Positions 57,845-64,000 of a DNA stretch of 64,000 bases are shown here, in pieces. The first letter of the stretch is position 1; the number at the start of each line of letters is the position of its first letter. The DNA lies in the NCBI RefSeq assembly GCF_004297265.1, contig NZ_SCUT01000063.1:62001-126000 (forward strand). The letters run 5' to 3'. The notes below the pieces were generated by a model. It was not told the DNA's origin. It saw only the letters and a list, made by a program, of their open reading frames with translations, and made no database searches. A program made the translations under genes and the position numbers. This DNA is from Reyranella sp. GTDB taxonomy: Bacteria; Pseudomonadota; Alphaproteobacteria; Reyranellales; Reyranellaceae.

Positions 57845-57908
57845 AGTCGAACGTGACATAGGACAACCTCTCAAGGCCCCGCCGGTTTCGGACGGGGCCT
57901 TTGTCTTT
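57810..57908 (+). terminator. Transcription attenuator: mutually exclusive stems with an intrinsic terminator
   Basis: Segment 1, CCACC (57810-57814, the last Thr codons), pairs with segment 2, GGTGG (57818-57822). Segment 2, GGTGGGCC (57818-57825), can instead pair with segment 3, GGCCCCGCC (57875-57883), with one bulge and one GU pair. Segments 3 and 4 form the terminator: AAGGCCCCG (57873-57881) with CGGGGCCTT (57893-57901), 9 perfect pairs, extended by CCG/CGG around a GTTT loop and followed by TTTGTCTTT. A ribosome stalled at Thr codons would mask segment 1, favour 2:3 and let transcription reach asd. Confidence 0.75.
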
Positions 57909-57948
57909 CCAGGCGTCCGTCTCCCGGCTTCAAACGAAGGAGACAGAC

Positions 57949-58983
57949 ATGAGTTCGAGACCTCTCACAGTGGCGCCTCCCACGGTGGCAATCGTCGGCG
58001 CGACTGGCGCCGTCGGCGTCGAGTTCCTGCGCTGCCTGGCCCAGCGCCGCTTCCCGGTAAAGGAGCTGCGCCTGCTGGCTTCCGCCCGCTCGGCGGGCCG
58101 CGAGCTGTCGTTCGACGGAAAGGCCCTGGTGGTGCAGGAGCTGACCGAGAAGAGTTTCGAGGGCGTCGACATCGCCCTGTTCTCGGCCGGCGGCAGCGTC
58201 TCGAAGCGCTACGCTCCCGTCGCCGTCGCGGCCGGCGCCATCGTCGTCGACAATTCCTCGGCTTTCCGCATGGACCCCGAGGTGCCGCTGGTGATTCCCG
58301 AGATCAACGCCGGCGCCATCGCGGGTCACAAGGGCATCGTTGCCAACCCCAATTGCGCCGCCATCATCGCCATCACGCCGCTGTGGCCGATCCACCAGCA
58401 GAACCGCATCAAGCGCATGACCATCGCGACCTACCAGGCGGCCTCGGGCGCGGGTGCCGCGGCAATGGACGAGCTGGCCGATTCGACCCGCGCCTATCTG
58501 GACGGCCGCAGCTTCCAGCCCAAGGTGTTGCCGCACCCCTACGCCTTCAATCTGTTCAGCCACAACACCGCGATCGATCCCGCGACCGGCTACAACGACG
58601 AAGAAACCAAAGTGATGCGCGAGACCCGCAAGATCTACGGCGACGAGGACCTGCGCCTCTCGGCGACCTGCGTACGCGTGCCCGTGCTACGCGCCCATGC
58701 TGCTGCCGTCACCTTCGAGTGCGAGAACCCGATCGACGAGGCCCGCGTGCGCGCGCTGCTCGCCAACGCGCGCGGCGTGCGCGTGGTCGACGACCGTGAG
58801 CGCAACGTCTTCCCGATGCCGCGCGACGCCAGCCAACAGGACGACATTCTGGTCGGCCGCATCCGCCAGGACCTGGGCGATCCGACCGGACACTCGATCT
58901 CGCTGTTCGTCGCAGGGGATCAGTTGCTGAAGGGCGCCGCCCTCAACGCCGTGCAGATCGCGGAACATCTGTTGGCGGCGTAA
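57949..58983 (+). CDS. asd: Aspartate-semialdehyde dehydrogenase
   Basis: 344 residues. It reduces aspartyl-phosphate to aspartate semialdehyde, the branch point to lysine/diaminopimelate, threonine and methionine. NADPH binds at AIVGATGAVGVEFLRCL; the catalytic cysteine is Cys136 in VANPNCAAII; further marks are SSAFRMDPEVPLVIPEIN and ATYQAASGAGAAAMDEL. The ATG follows ACGAAGGAGACAG. An intrinsic terminator and a Thr/Lys-rich leader peptide lie between its promoter and start, so expression is probably controlled by attenuation. It ends 9 bases before an R2 half element. Confidence 0.96.
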   Translation: MSSRPLTVAPPTVAIVGATGAVGVEFLRCLAQRRFPVKELRLLASARSAGRELSFDGKALVVQELTEKSFEGVDIALFSAGGSVSKRYAPVAVAAGAIVVDNSSAFRMDPEVPLVIPEINAGAIAGHKGIVANPNCAAIIAITPLWPIHQQNRIKRMTIATYQAASGAGAAAMDELADSTRAYLDGRSFQPKVLPHPYAFNLFSHNTAIDPATGYNDEETKVMRETRKIYGDEDLRLSATCVRVPVLRAHAAAVTFECENPIDEARVRALLANARGVRVVDDRERNVFPMPRDASQQDDILVGRIRQDLGDPTGHSISLFVAGDQLLKGAALNAVQIAEHLLAA

Positions 58984-58991
58984 CTCAAACT

Positions 58992-59015
58992 CCTCTCTCC
59001 CTAGCGGGGGAGAGG
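58992..59015. repeat. R2 repeat, single-unit copy
   Basis: CCTCTCTCCCTAGC followed by GGGGGAGAGG matches the inner unit of the R2 element at 17742-17779 with one mismatch. It forms a stem between the convergent asd and XRE genes and may help terminate both. Confidence 0.6.
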
Positions 59016-59026
59016 AACGCGAGCGG

Positions 59027-59482
59027 CTACTTCTTCTTGCTCGCGCGCTCTGCGTTGCTGGCCGCCCCCATGGTCTTGACCAGCTCGTAGATGCGCTTGC
59101 GCACGGAACCTTCGCGGATCTTGTAGTAGGCGCGTACGAGCTGCAGCGTCTCGCGCTTGATCAGCGGGTCCTTTTCCGTGGTGAAGGGCGTACCGGCTTC
59201 ACCGAAACCACCCCCCTTCTTCACCTTGGCCGCCATCGGCCGGCCGGACAGCACGTTGCCCGGCATCTCGTCGAAGAAGTAGGAGACCGGGACGTCGAGC
59301 GCCTTGGCGAACTCGTACAGCCGGCTCGAGCCCACACGGTTCGAGCCGCGCTCGTATTTCTGGACCTGCTGGAAGGTGAGGCCGACCGCATCGCCCAGCT
59401 TGGTCTGGCTCATGCCGAGCAGGGTGCGCCGCTGACGCATGCGGACGCCGACATGTGCGTCTACGGGATGTGATTTGGCCAT
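59027..59482 (-). CDS. XRE-family transcriptional regulator, alphaproteobacterial type
   Basis: 151 residues. The HTH is at about 13-67 (VRMRQRRTLLGMSQTKLGDA, FQQVQKYERGSNRVGSSRLY), followed by a C-terminal extension with TEKDPLIKRETLQLVRAYYKI, a helical segment found in a conserved alphaproteobacterial regulator group. That group includes proteins linked to phage-like or cell-cycle control, but no target is known here. GAAGAGAG precedes the ATG. The C terminus is lysine-rich. It converges on asd with the R2 unit between. Confidence 0.85.
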   Translation of the reverse strand: MAKSHPVDAHVGVRMRQRRTLLGMSQTKLGDAVGLTFQQVQKYERGSNRVGSSRLYEFAKALDVPVSYFFDEMPGNVLSGRPMAAKVKKGGGFGEAGTPFTTEKDPLIKRETLQLVRAYYKIREGSVRKRIYELVKTMGAASNAERASKKK

Positions 59483-59703
59483 CTATCTCTCTTCCATATT
59501 GTTCACGAGCCCGTGAGCCTGACCGGTATGCCCTCGGCGCACTCCCGACCAGATGATTTGTACGCTTGGTGACACTTTCCGGACCACGCCGAAGCGACTG
59601 CCCTTCTTACATGGGTCGGACCTGTCCCCCGGACTCGGGCACACTGCAACTCGACGTTGCCCTCTTTCGGACAATACGTCCAATATCGTTGGCGGTTCGC
59701 CCT

Positions 59704-59720
59704 GATACCATTATGGTATC
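59704..59720. promoter_or_regulatory. 17-bp palindrome next to the LysR-type regulator start
   Basis: GATACCATTATGGTATC is a perfect palindrome around a central T. It contains T-N11-A (59706-59718), the LysR-type binding-site pattern. It ends only 5 bases before the regulator's ATG, so binding there would block transcription or translation of the regulator itself. Confidence 0.6.
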
Positions 59721-59725
59721 AATCC

Positions 59726-60634
59726 ATGGACCTGAGAACGCTTCGTTACTTCAGCGCCGTGGTGCGCGAGGGTCACTTCGGGCGCGCCGCCGTTTCCCTG
59801 GGCATCGCCCAACCTCCCCTCACCCGGCAGATCCAGAAGCTTGAACGCCAACTGGGCGTCGTTCTCCTTCACCGAGGCCAGAAGAAATTTGAAGTCACCG
59901 AGGCGGGGCTATTGCTCTACGAGCGCGCGCGGCGCCTTCTGGACAGCGCTGAACAGGCCGAAGCCGACGTACGGCGGCTCGGAACCGGAGAGACCGGCAG
60001 GCTCGTCATCGGCTTCGTGCGCTCGACCCCTTTCACGATCCTCCCGGGCATTGTCGTCCGGTTTCGCGCCGCCTTTCCCGACGTCGAACTCGAGCTGCGC
60101 GAGATGCGCAATCCCGATCAGGTAAAATGCCTCGAGAACGGCATCATCGATGTCGGCCTGCTGCGTCCGCCGGTCAGCAGTCGGGCTTTGCAGATGGTGA
60201 CGTTGATCCGTGAGCCGTTCCTCGCTCTCGTTCCGGCTGATCATCCCCTCGCGCCGCGCCGGACGACCACCATCCGGCAACTGGCCGCCGAGCCTTTCGT
60301 CATGTACTCCCGCGCCGGCTCGCCGCTGATTCACGCCCGCGTGATGGAGATGTGCCGGCGCGCCGGATTCGAGCCGCGCATCGCCCAGTATGCCGACCAG
60401 ATTCACACCGTCGCGAGCTTCGTCGGGGCTGGCGTGGGCGTCGCCCTTTCGCCCTCGACGGTAACCAGCTTCAGGATGCCGGGGCTCCGCTGCCTTGCGG
60501 TCGCGGACAAACCTGCTCCGCTGCCGGTGGTGGCCGTATGGCGCACCGGAAATTCGTCCGTCCTGCTGCGCAACTTCACCCGCATCGCGCGGGAGGCCGC
60601 TTCAGCCTGGCAGCCACAGGAACTGCCAGGCTGA
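59726..60634 (+). CDS. LysR-type transcriptional regulator
   Basis: 302 residues from the ATG at 59726. The N-terminal HTH is MDLRTLRYFSAVVREGHFGR then IAQPPLTRQIQKLERQLG, and the remainder is the two-lobed effector domain (LVIGFVRSTPFTILPGIVVRFR, FVGAGVGVALSPSTV). It resembles regulators of the CatM/BenM/TfdR type that sense aromatic breakdown products, but no target genes are adjacent. A LysR-box palindrome just before the start suggests autoregulation. The XRE gene lies divergently 243 bases away. Confidence 0.92.
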   Translation: MDLRTLRYFSAVVREGHFGRAAVSLGIAQPPLTRQIQKLERQLGVVLLHRGQKKFEVTEAGLLLYERARRLLDSAEQAEADVRRLGTGETGRLVIGFVRSTPFTILPGIVVRFRAAFPDVELELREMRNPDQVKCLENGIIDVGLLRPPVSSRALQMVTLIREPFLALVPADHPLAPRRTTTIRQLAAEPFVMYSRAGSPLIHARVMEMCRRAGFEPRIAQYADQIHTVASFVGAGVGVALSPSTVTSFRMPGLRCLAVADKPAPLPVVAVWRTGNSSVLLRNFTRIAREAASAWQPQELPG

Positions 60635-60646
60635 GGATGCGCGTCG

Positions 60647-60943
60647 TCAGTCGGCCTTCTTGGACAGCATCTTGAAGTCGGGATCGAAGACGAGGTCGTG
60701 CTTCTGGTTGCCGCACATCGCATCCTCGACCTCGAACTTGCCGGCGGGATGGGTGGCGTCCTTGTCGTCGTCGAATTCCATCTTGCCGCCCGTGCAGCCC
60801 GCGGTCTTGACGGCCGCCTCGAGCTTCGCCCGCTCCTGGTCGGTGACGGGCCGGTCCTTCGCAAGCGCCGGGAAGGCGAGCCCGGTCGCGACGAGAAGAA
60901 CGGCGGTGGTGACGAAAACAGGGCGCACGAAAACAGGGCGCAT
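60647..60943 (-). CDS. Small periplasmic PepSY-like protein
   Basis: 98 residues. A Sec signal peptide (VTTAVLLVATGLAFPALAKD) precedes RPVTDQERAKLEAAVKTAGC, FDDDKDATHPAGKFEVEDAMC and YDLVFDPDFKML-like residues; the two cysteines could pair. GGAGGTTCAT precedes the ATG. The N terminus RPVFVRPVFV comes from two perfect tandem copies of a 15-bp unit (60912-60926, 60927-60941). PepSY-like proteins bind peptides or inhibit proteases. The role here is unknown. Confidence 0.72.
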   Translation of the reverse strand: MRPVFVRPVFVTTAVLLVATGLAFPALAKDRPVTDQERAKLEAAVKTAGCTGGKMEFDDDKDATHPAGKFEVEDAMCGNQKHDLVFDPDFKMLSKKAD

Positions 60944-61136
60944 ATGAACCTCCGTGTTGGAATTTCAGAGACAATGCAATGGTGAAGCAGAGGTTCCTCC
61001 AACTGCGCGCCGCAATCCCTTGTGAGACCAAAATCGGAACGCGCGCCACTGATTGAAATCGCCCGCGCCGCCCGGCAATGCCGCAACAAGAGACGCTCGA
61101 ACCAGTTGAATCGCCCGTACGTGAGGGGATCTGAAA

Positions 61137-62003
61137 ATGGCTGCACGACCGAGCTGGGAAGGGCATCTCCGCCTTTCCCTGGTGACCTGTCCTGTCTCCC
61201 TGTGGTCGGCGACGACCGAGGCGGAGACGGTGCGTTTCAACCTGATCAATCCGAAGACGAACAATCGCATCAGGATGAAGACGGTTGACGCCGGCACCGG
61301 CGAGGAGCTGTCTCGCAGCGACCTGGTGAAGGGATTCGCAATCGCGAAGGATGAGTATGTCCTGCTCGACAAGGAGGATTTCGAGAGCGTGAAGCTCGAA
61401 TCGACCCGCATCATCGACATCGAGAAGTTCGTCGCCCGCGAGACCATCGACCGCCTCTACTGGGACACGCCCTACCATCTGGTGCCCTCGGGCAAGACCG
61501 GCATCGAGGCCTTCGCCGTGATCCGGGAGGCCATGAAGCGCAGGGGTATGGTGGCGATCGGCCGGCTCGTCATGAGCACGCGCGAGCGGGTATGCGCCAT
61601 CGAGATCGAAGAGGACGGGTTGGTGCTGACGACGCTGCGCACCGCCGAGGAAGTGCGCCAGCTCGACGAGATCGGTCATCCCGACCTGCCCAAGCCGAAC
61701 GCGCAGATGCTGGAGATCGCCGAGAAGATCGTGGCGCAGCAGTCCGGCGAATTCGACCCCGCCGACTTCACCGATCGCTACGAGGACGCCCTGCGCGCGC
61801 TCATCGAGGAAAAGAAGAAAGGCAAGCCGGTGAAGAGCAAGCCGGTACGCGAGGACGCGGACTCCGGCGTCGTCGACCTGATGGCCGCCCTCAAGAAGAG
61901 CCTCCAGGGCAACGGCCCCGAGCGCAACCGCGCCGAACGGTACGCTGCCGCCGCGACGGCCAACAAGAAAAAGCCTTCGACTCGGGGGCGCAAAGCGGCC
62001 TAA
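61137..62003 (+). CDS. ku: Ku protein for non-homologous end joining
   Basis: 288 residues. Bacterial Ku binds DNA ends as a homodimer and recruits LigD. Marks are WEGHLRLSLVTCPVSLWSAT, VRFNLINPKTNNRIRMKTVD, LVKGFAIAKDEYVLLDKEDF and RETIDRLYWDTPYHLVPSG. The C terminus is lysine- and alanine-rich (TANKKKPSTRGRKAA), as in the extended bacterial tails that contact DNA. No ligD is in the window. The stop directly abuts the convergent cupin stop. Confidence 0.95.
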   Translation: MAARPSWEGHLRLSLVTCPVSLWSATTEAETVRFNLINPKTNNRIRMKTVDAGTGEELSRSDLVKGFAIAKDEYVLLDKEDFESVKLESTRIIDIEKFVARETIDRLYWDTPYHLVPSGKTGIEAFAVIREAMKRRGMVAIGRLVMSTRERVCAIEIEEDGLVLTTLRTAEEVRQLDEIGHPDLPKPNAQMLEIAEKIVAQQSGEFDPADFTDRYEDALRALIEEKKKGKPVKSKPVREDADSGVVDLMAALKKSLQGNGPERNRAERYAAAATANKKKPSTRGRKAA

Positions 62004-62534
62004 TCAGGCGGGCGCCGCGCCGTTGAGGACGAACAGGACGCGGGCGATGCGGTTGGTCCGGTTCGCCCAGGCATGGTTGGTGCCGCGCTGGATCAGCACG
62101 TCGCCGACCGTCATCAGGGTCTCGCCGACATCCATCAGCGCCCAGATCTCGCCCTCGATGACGACGGCGTAGTCGACGCTTTGGGTCTTGTGGAAGCCCG
62201 GGTGCCGGGCGGCCTCGTCGTGCGCCTGCGCCGCCCCGTACTGGCGGAAGACCTCCGCCTGGTTGCCGTAGTTGCGCTCCCTGTCGGGCGGGAACTCGAC
62301 GATTCGCACGACATTGCCGGCAGAGGGCGGCTCCAACCTGAAGGGCCGCGCAGTCGGATCCGGCTCCCCTTCCCTGTTCGAGGCGGGAATCGCGTCGAGC
62401 AGCCACAGGTTGGTCAATCCGACATTGGGCGAGTGCGACGGCGAAAACGGATGCGGCGCCGGCCCATCCTCGAGGAACACCGAGCGCCCCTGGCTGTCGT
62501 GGCCCGTCACGATCCGGCGAACCGGCTTGACCAT
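62004..62534 (-). CDS. Cupin-domain protein
   Basis: 176 residues. The cupin fold shows in HKTQSVDYAVVIEGEIWALM (motif 1) and GDVLIQRGTNHAWANRTNRI (motif 2, with His as likely metal ligand). The N terminus RRIVTGHDSQGRSVFLEDGP is typical of a group often annotated as cupin-domain proteins near aromatic-degradation or regulator genes. It may bind a small ligand or act as an enzyme such as an isomerase or dioxygenase. It converges on ku with no gap. Confidence 0.85.
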   Translation of the reverse strand: MVKPVRRIVTGHDSQGRSVFLEDGPAPHPFSPSHSPNVGLTNLWLLDAIPASNREGEPDPTARPFRLEPPSAGNVVRIVEFPPDRERNYGNQAEVFRQYGAAQAHDEAARHPGFHKTQSVDYAVVIEGEIWALMDVGETLMTVGDVLIQRGTNHAWANRTNRIARVLFVLNGAAPA

Positions 62535-62611
62535 GCGTCGTCTCCCTGAGGTTTCGACGCACTATGCCTCACCGCGCGGCGGCTTTCATCGCCGCGCGCC
62601 GCAGACCGGAT

Positions 62612-63349
62612 TCATTGGCTGACCTTGCCGCCGGACACGCGCAGCAGCACAGGATCGGCGCGCCATGCCGCCGGAAACAGGTGCTTCAGGCCTTCGATCT
62701 TGGGCAGGTCGAAGCGACGGATGTAGGGGCTGTTCGGGTTCAGCGTCGCGTAGTCCTGGTGGTAGGTTTCGGCGGCGAAGAAGGGCATGGCGTCGTTGAG
62801 CTGCGTCACGATCTTCTTCGGGAAGACGCGGGCCTGGTCGAGCTGGGCGATATAGGCCTCGGCGATCCGGCGCTGCGCCGGATCGGCGAAGAACAGGGCC
62901 GAGCGGTATTGCGTGCCGACATCGGGGCCCTGGCGATTGAGCTGCGTCGGATCGTGGGCCACCGAGAAGAAGATCTGCAGGATCTGGCCGTAGCTGACGA
63001 TGCCCGGATCGAACGTCACTTCGACGGCTTCGGCATGTCCGGTACGGCCTGACGTGACCATATCGTAGAATGCCTTGTCCTTGGGACCGCCGGCGTAACC
63101 CGAAACGGCGCGGCTTACGCCCTTTACATGCTGGTACACGGCCTGCACGCCCCAGAAGCAGCCGCCGGCCAGCACCGCGGTCTCCGTCGTGGCCCCGGGC
63201 TTGCGCTCGTCGAGCGTTGGCGCGGGCACCACGACCATCGCCTCCTGCGCCCCGGCCGGCCAGATGCCGTATAGCGTCGCGCCCGCGAGCGCCAATCCCG
63301 AAAAGCGGAGCGCCGCGCGGCGGCCTCGATCAAAGCGGATACCGGTCAT
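62612..63349 (-). CDS. msrA: Exported peptide-methionine (S)-S-oxide reductase MsrA
   Basis: 245 residues from the ATG at 63349. A signal-like N terminus with RR ([21 protein letters not shown]) precedes the enzyme. Catalytic Cys64 is in [32 protein letters not shown] and [20 protein letters not shown] are all standard. It reduces S-sulfoxides of methionine. The export signal places it outside the cytoplasm. It follows msrB after 29 bases on the same strand, so the two repair both sulfoxide isomers together. Confidence 0.93.
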   Translation of the reverse strand: MTGIRFDRGRRAALRFSGLALAGATLYGIWPAGAQEAMVVVPAPTLDERKPGATTETAVLAGGCFWGVQAVYQHVKGVSRAVSGYAGGPKDKAFYDMVTSGRTGHAEAVEVTFDPGIVSYGQILQIFFSVAHDPTQLNRQGPDVGTQYRSALFFADPAQRRIAEAYIAQLDQARVFPKKIVTQLNDAMPFFAAETYHQDYATLNPNSPYIRRFDLPKIEGLKHLFPAAWRADPVLLRVSGGKVSQ

Positions 63350-63378
63350 GGAGCCCTCTTGATGTTGCAGACGTAACG

Positions 63379-63897
63379 CTAGGTGGCCGCGACGGCGAAG
63401 GTCATGGCCGCGCCGTTCATGCAGTAGCGCAGGCCGGTCGGCTTCGGCCCGTCGTCGAAGACATGCCCGAGATGGCCGCCGCACTGGGCGCAATGCACCG
63501 AAATGCGCTTCATGAAGAAAGTAGTGTCGATTTCGGTGCCGACCGCCCCGTCGAGCGGTGCCCAGAAACTCGGCCAGCCGGTACGGCTGTTAAACTTGGT
63601 GGCCGACGAGAACAAATCGAGCTGGCATCCGGCGCAGGAAAATATGCCCTTGCGGTGCTCGTCGTTCAGCGGGCTCGAATAGGGCCGCTCAGTGCCGTTG
63701 CCTCTCAGCACCGCGTATTGCGGCGCTGTCAGGAGCTTCCTCCATTCGGCGTCGGGGTGGGTCACCTTGAAGGCCGCTTCGGCAGCGGCAGGCCGCGCGC
63801 GCCACGGCATGGCCCCGAGCAGTGCCGCGGCGGCAAGTCCGACGCCGGCCCCCAGCATCAGGACGTTCCTTCTGTTCGGCAGGACGGAATCCGACAT
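63379..63897 (-). CDS. msrB: Exported peptide-methionine (R)-S-oxide reductase MsrB
   Basis: 172 residues. The N terminus NRRNVLMLGAGVGLAAAALLG looks like a Tat signal and ends near ARPAAAEA. Zinc ligands are Cys88, Cys91, Cys136 and Cys139; catalytic Cys159 is in LRYCMNGAAM. FNSRTGWPSFWAPLDG is a family hallmark. It reduces R-sulfoxides of methionine in the periplasm together with MsrA. The remaining 103 bases to the window end are its upstream region and show no gene. Confidence 0.95.
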   Translation of the reverse strand: MSDSVLPNRRNVLMLGAGVGLAAAALLGAMPWRARPAAAEAAFKVTHPDAEWRKLLTAPQYAVLRGNGTERPYSSPLNDEHRKGIFSCAGCQLDLFSSATKFNSRTGWPSFWAPLDGAVGTEIDTTFFMKRISVHCAQCGGHLGHVFDDGPKPTGLRYCMNGAAMTFAVAAT

Positions 63898-64000
63898 GAT
63901 GGCCTCCTCAACGCATCGTGAGGGTCTGCCGACATGTGGGCCCGGCCGTCTCCATATCCAACTAAAGATATCGAGAGGCCGGCGTGACCGTCCCTCGCCC

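Overview
The window is a visibly GC-rich, densely coding bacterial chromosome segment. Several genes point to an alphaproteobacterium with ubiquinone-based respiration: a one-chain ethylmalonyl-CoA mutase with a fused B12 domain, Coq7, GluQ-RS, a Bug-type tricarboxylate-binding protein, a DUF898 membrane protein and bacterial Ku. The mix resembles soil or freshwater Rhodospirillales/Hyphomicrobiales such as Reyranella, but the genus is an inference. No rRNA, tRNA, CRISPR array, phage or transposase gene was recognised. Genes form short runs with 1-11 base overlaps (ATGA, TGATG), separated by long hairpin repeats that usually lie between convergent genes.

Region by region. 1-7.4 kb: exported M23 peptidase, a membrane protein plus VWA lipoprotein pair, an ATP-grasp enzyme, a chlorite-dismutase-like protein and an M48/DUF898 pair. 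7.5-17.1 kb: ethylmalonyl-CoA mutase, a hotdog thioesterase, a Nudix enzyme, a Bug protein, a TTC38-like protein and two tandem amidases. 17.1-30.2 kb: Rieske oxygenase, gluQ with a nucleotidyltransferase, a glycosylase/esterase/serine-hydrolase run, transporters, carotenoid oxygenase, GST and a nitronate monooxygenase-like enzyme. 30.2-37.5 kb: an arsenic-resistance island. It has acr3 facing an arsR-arsC fusion, GAPDH and arsJ (arsenate reduction with As(III) export, and arseno-phosphoglycerate export), plus a second module of arsR, a Cys-tailed flavoprotein and two MFS pumps. Similar palindromic operator candidates occur at all three promoters.

37.5-49.6 kb: an exported trypsin-like protease, a DedA-like/dsbB/coq7 operon, an HNH nuclease, an MFS pump, a thioesterase-like protein, a two-gene operon joining a periplasmic binding protein to a membrane adenylate/guanylate cyclase, and a large polytopic membrane protein. 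49.6-56.7 kb: an NADH-dehydrogenase-like/SelD fusion, a 44-residue histone-like peptide, OsmC, an RraA-like protein, a CinA with a degenerate deamidase motif, enoyl-CoA hydratase and a membrane-anchored J-domain protein. 56.7-64 kb: TauD-family dioxygenase, asd, an XRE regulator, a LysR regulator, Ku, a cupin and exported MsrB/MsrA.

The most interesting object is the leader of asd (57.73-57.95 kb). It holds a promoter, a 25-codon peptide with ten Thr and two Lys codons, mutually exclusive RNA pairings and an intrinsic terminator. This is a complete candidate ribosome-mediated attenuator that would tie aspartate-semialdehyde dehydrogenase to its own end products.
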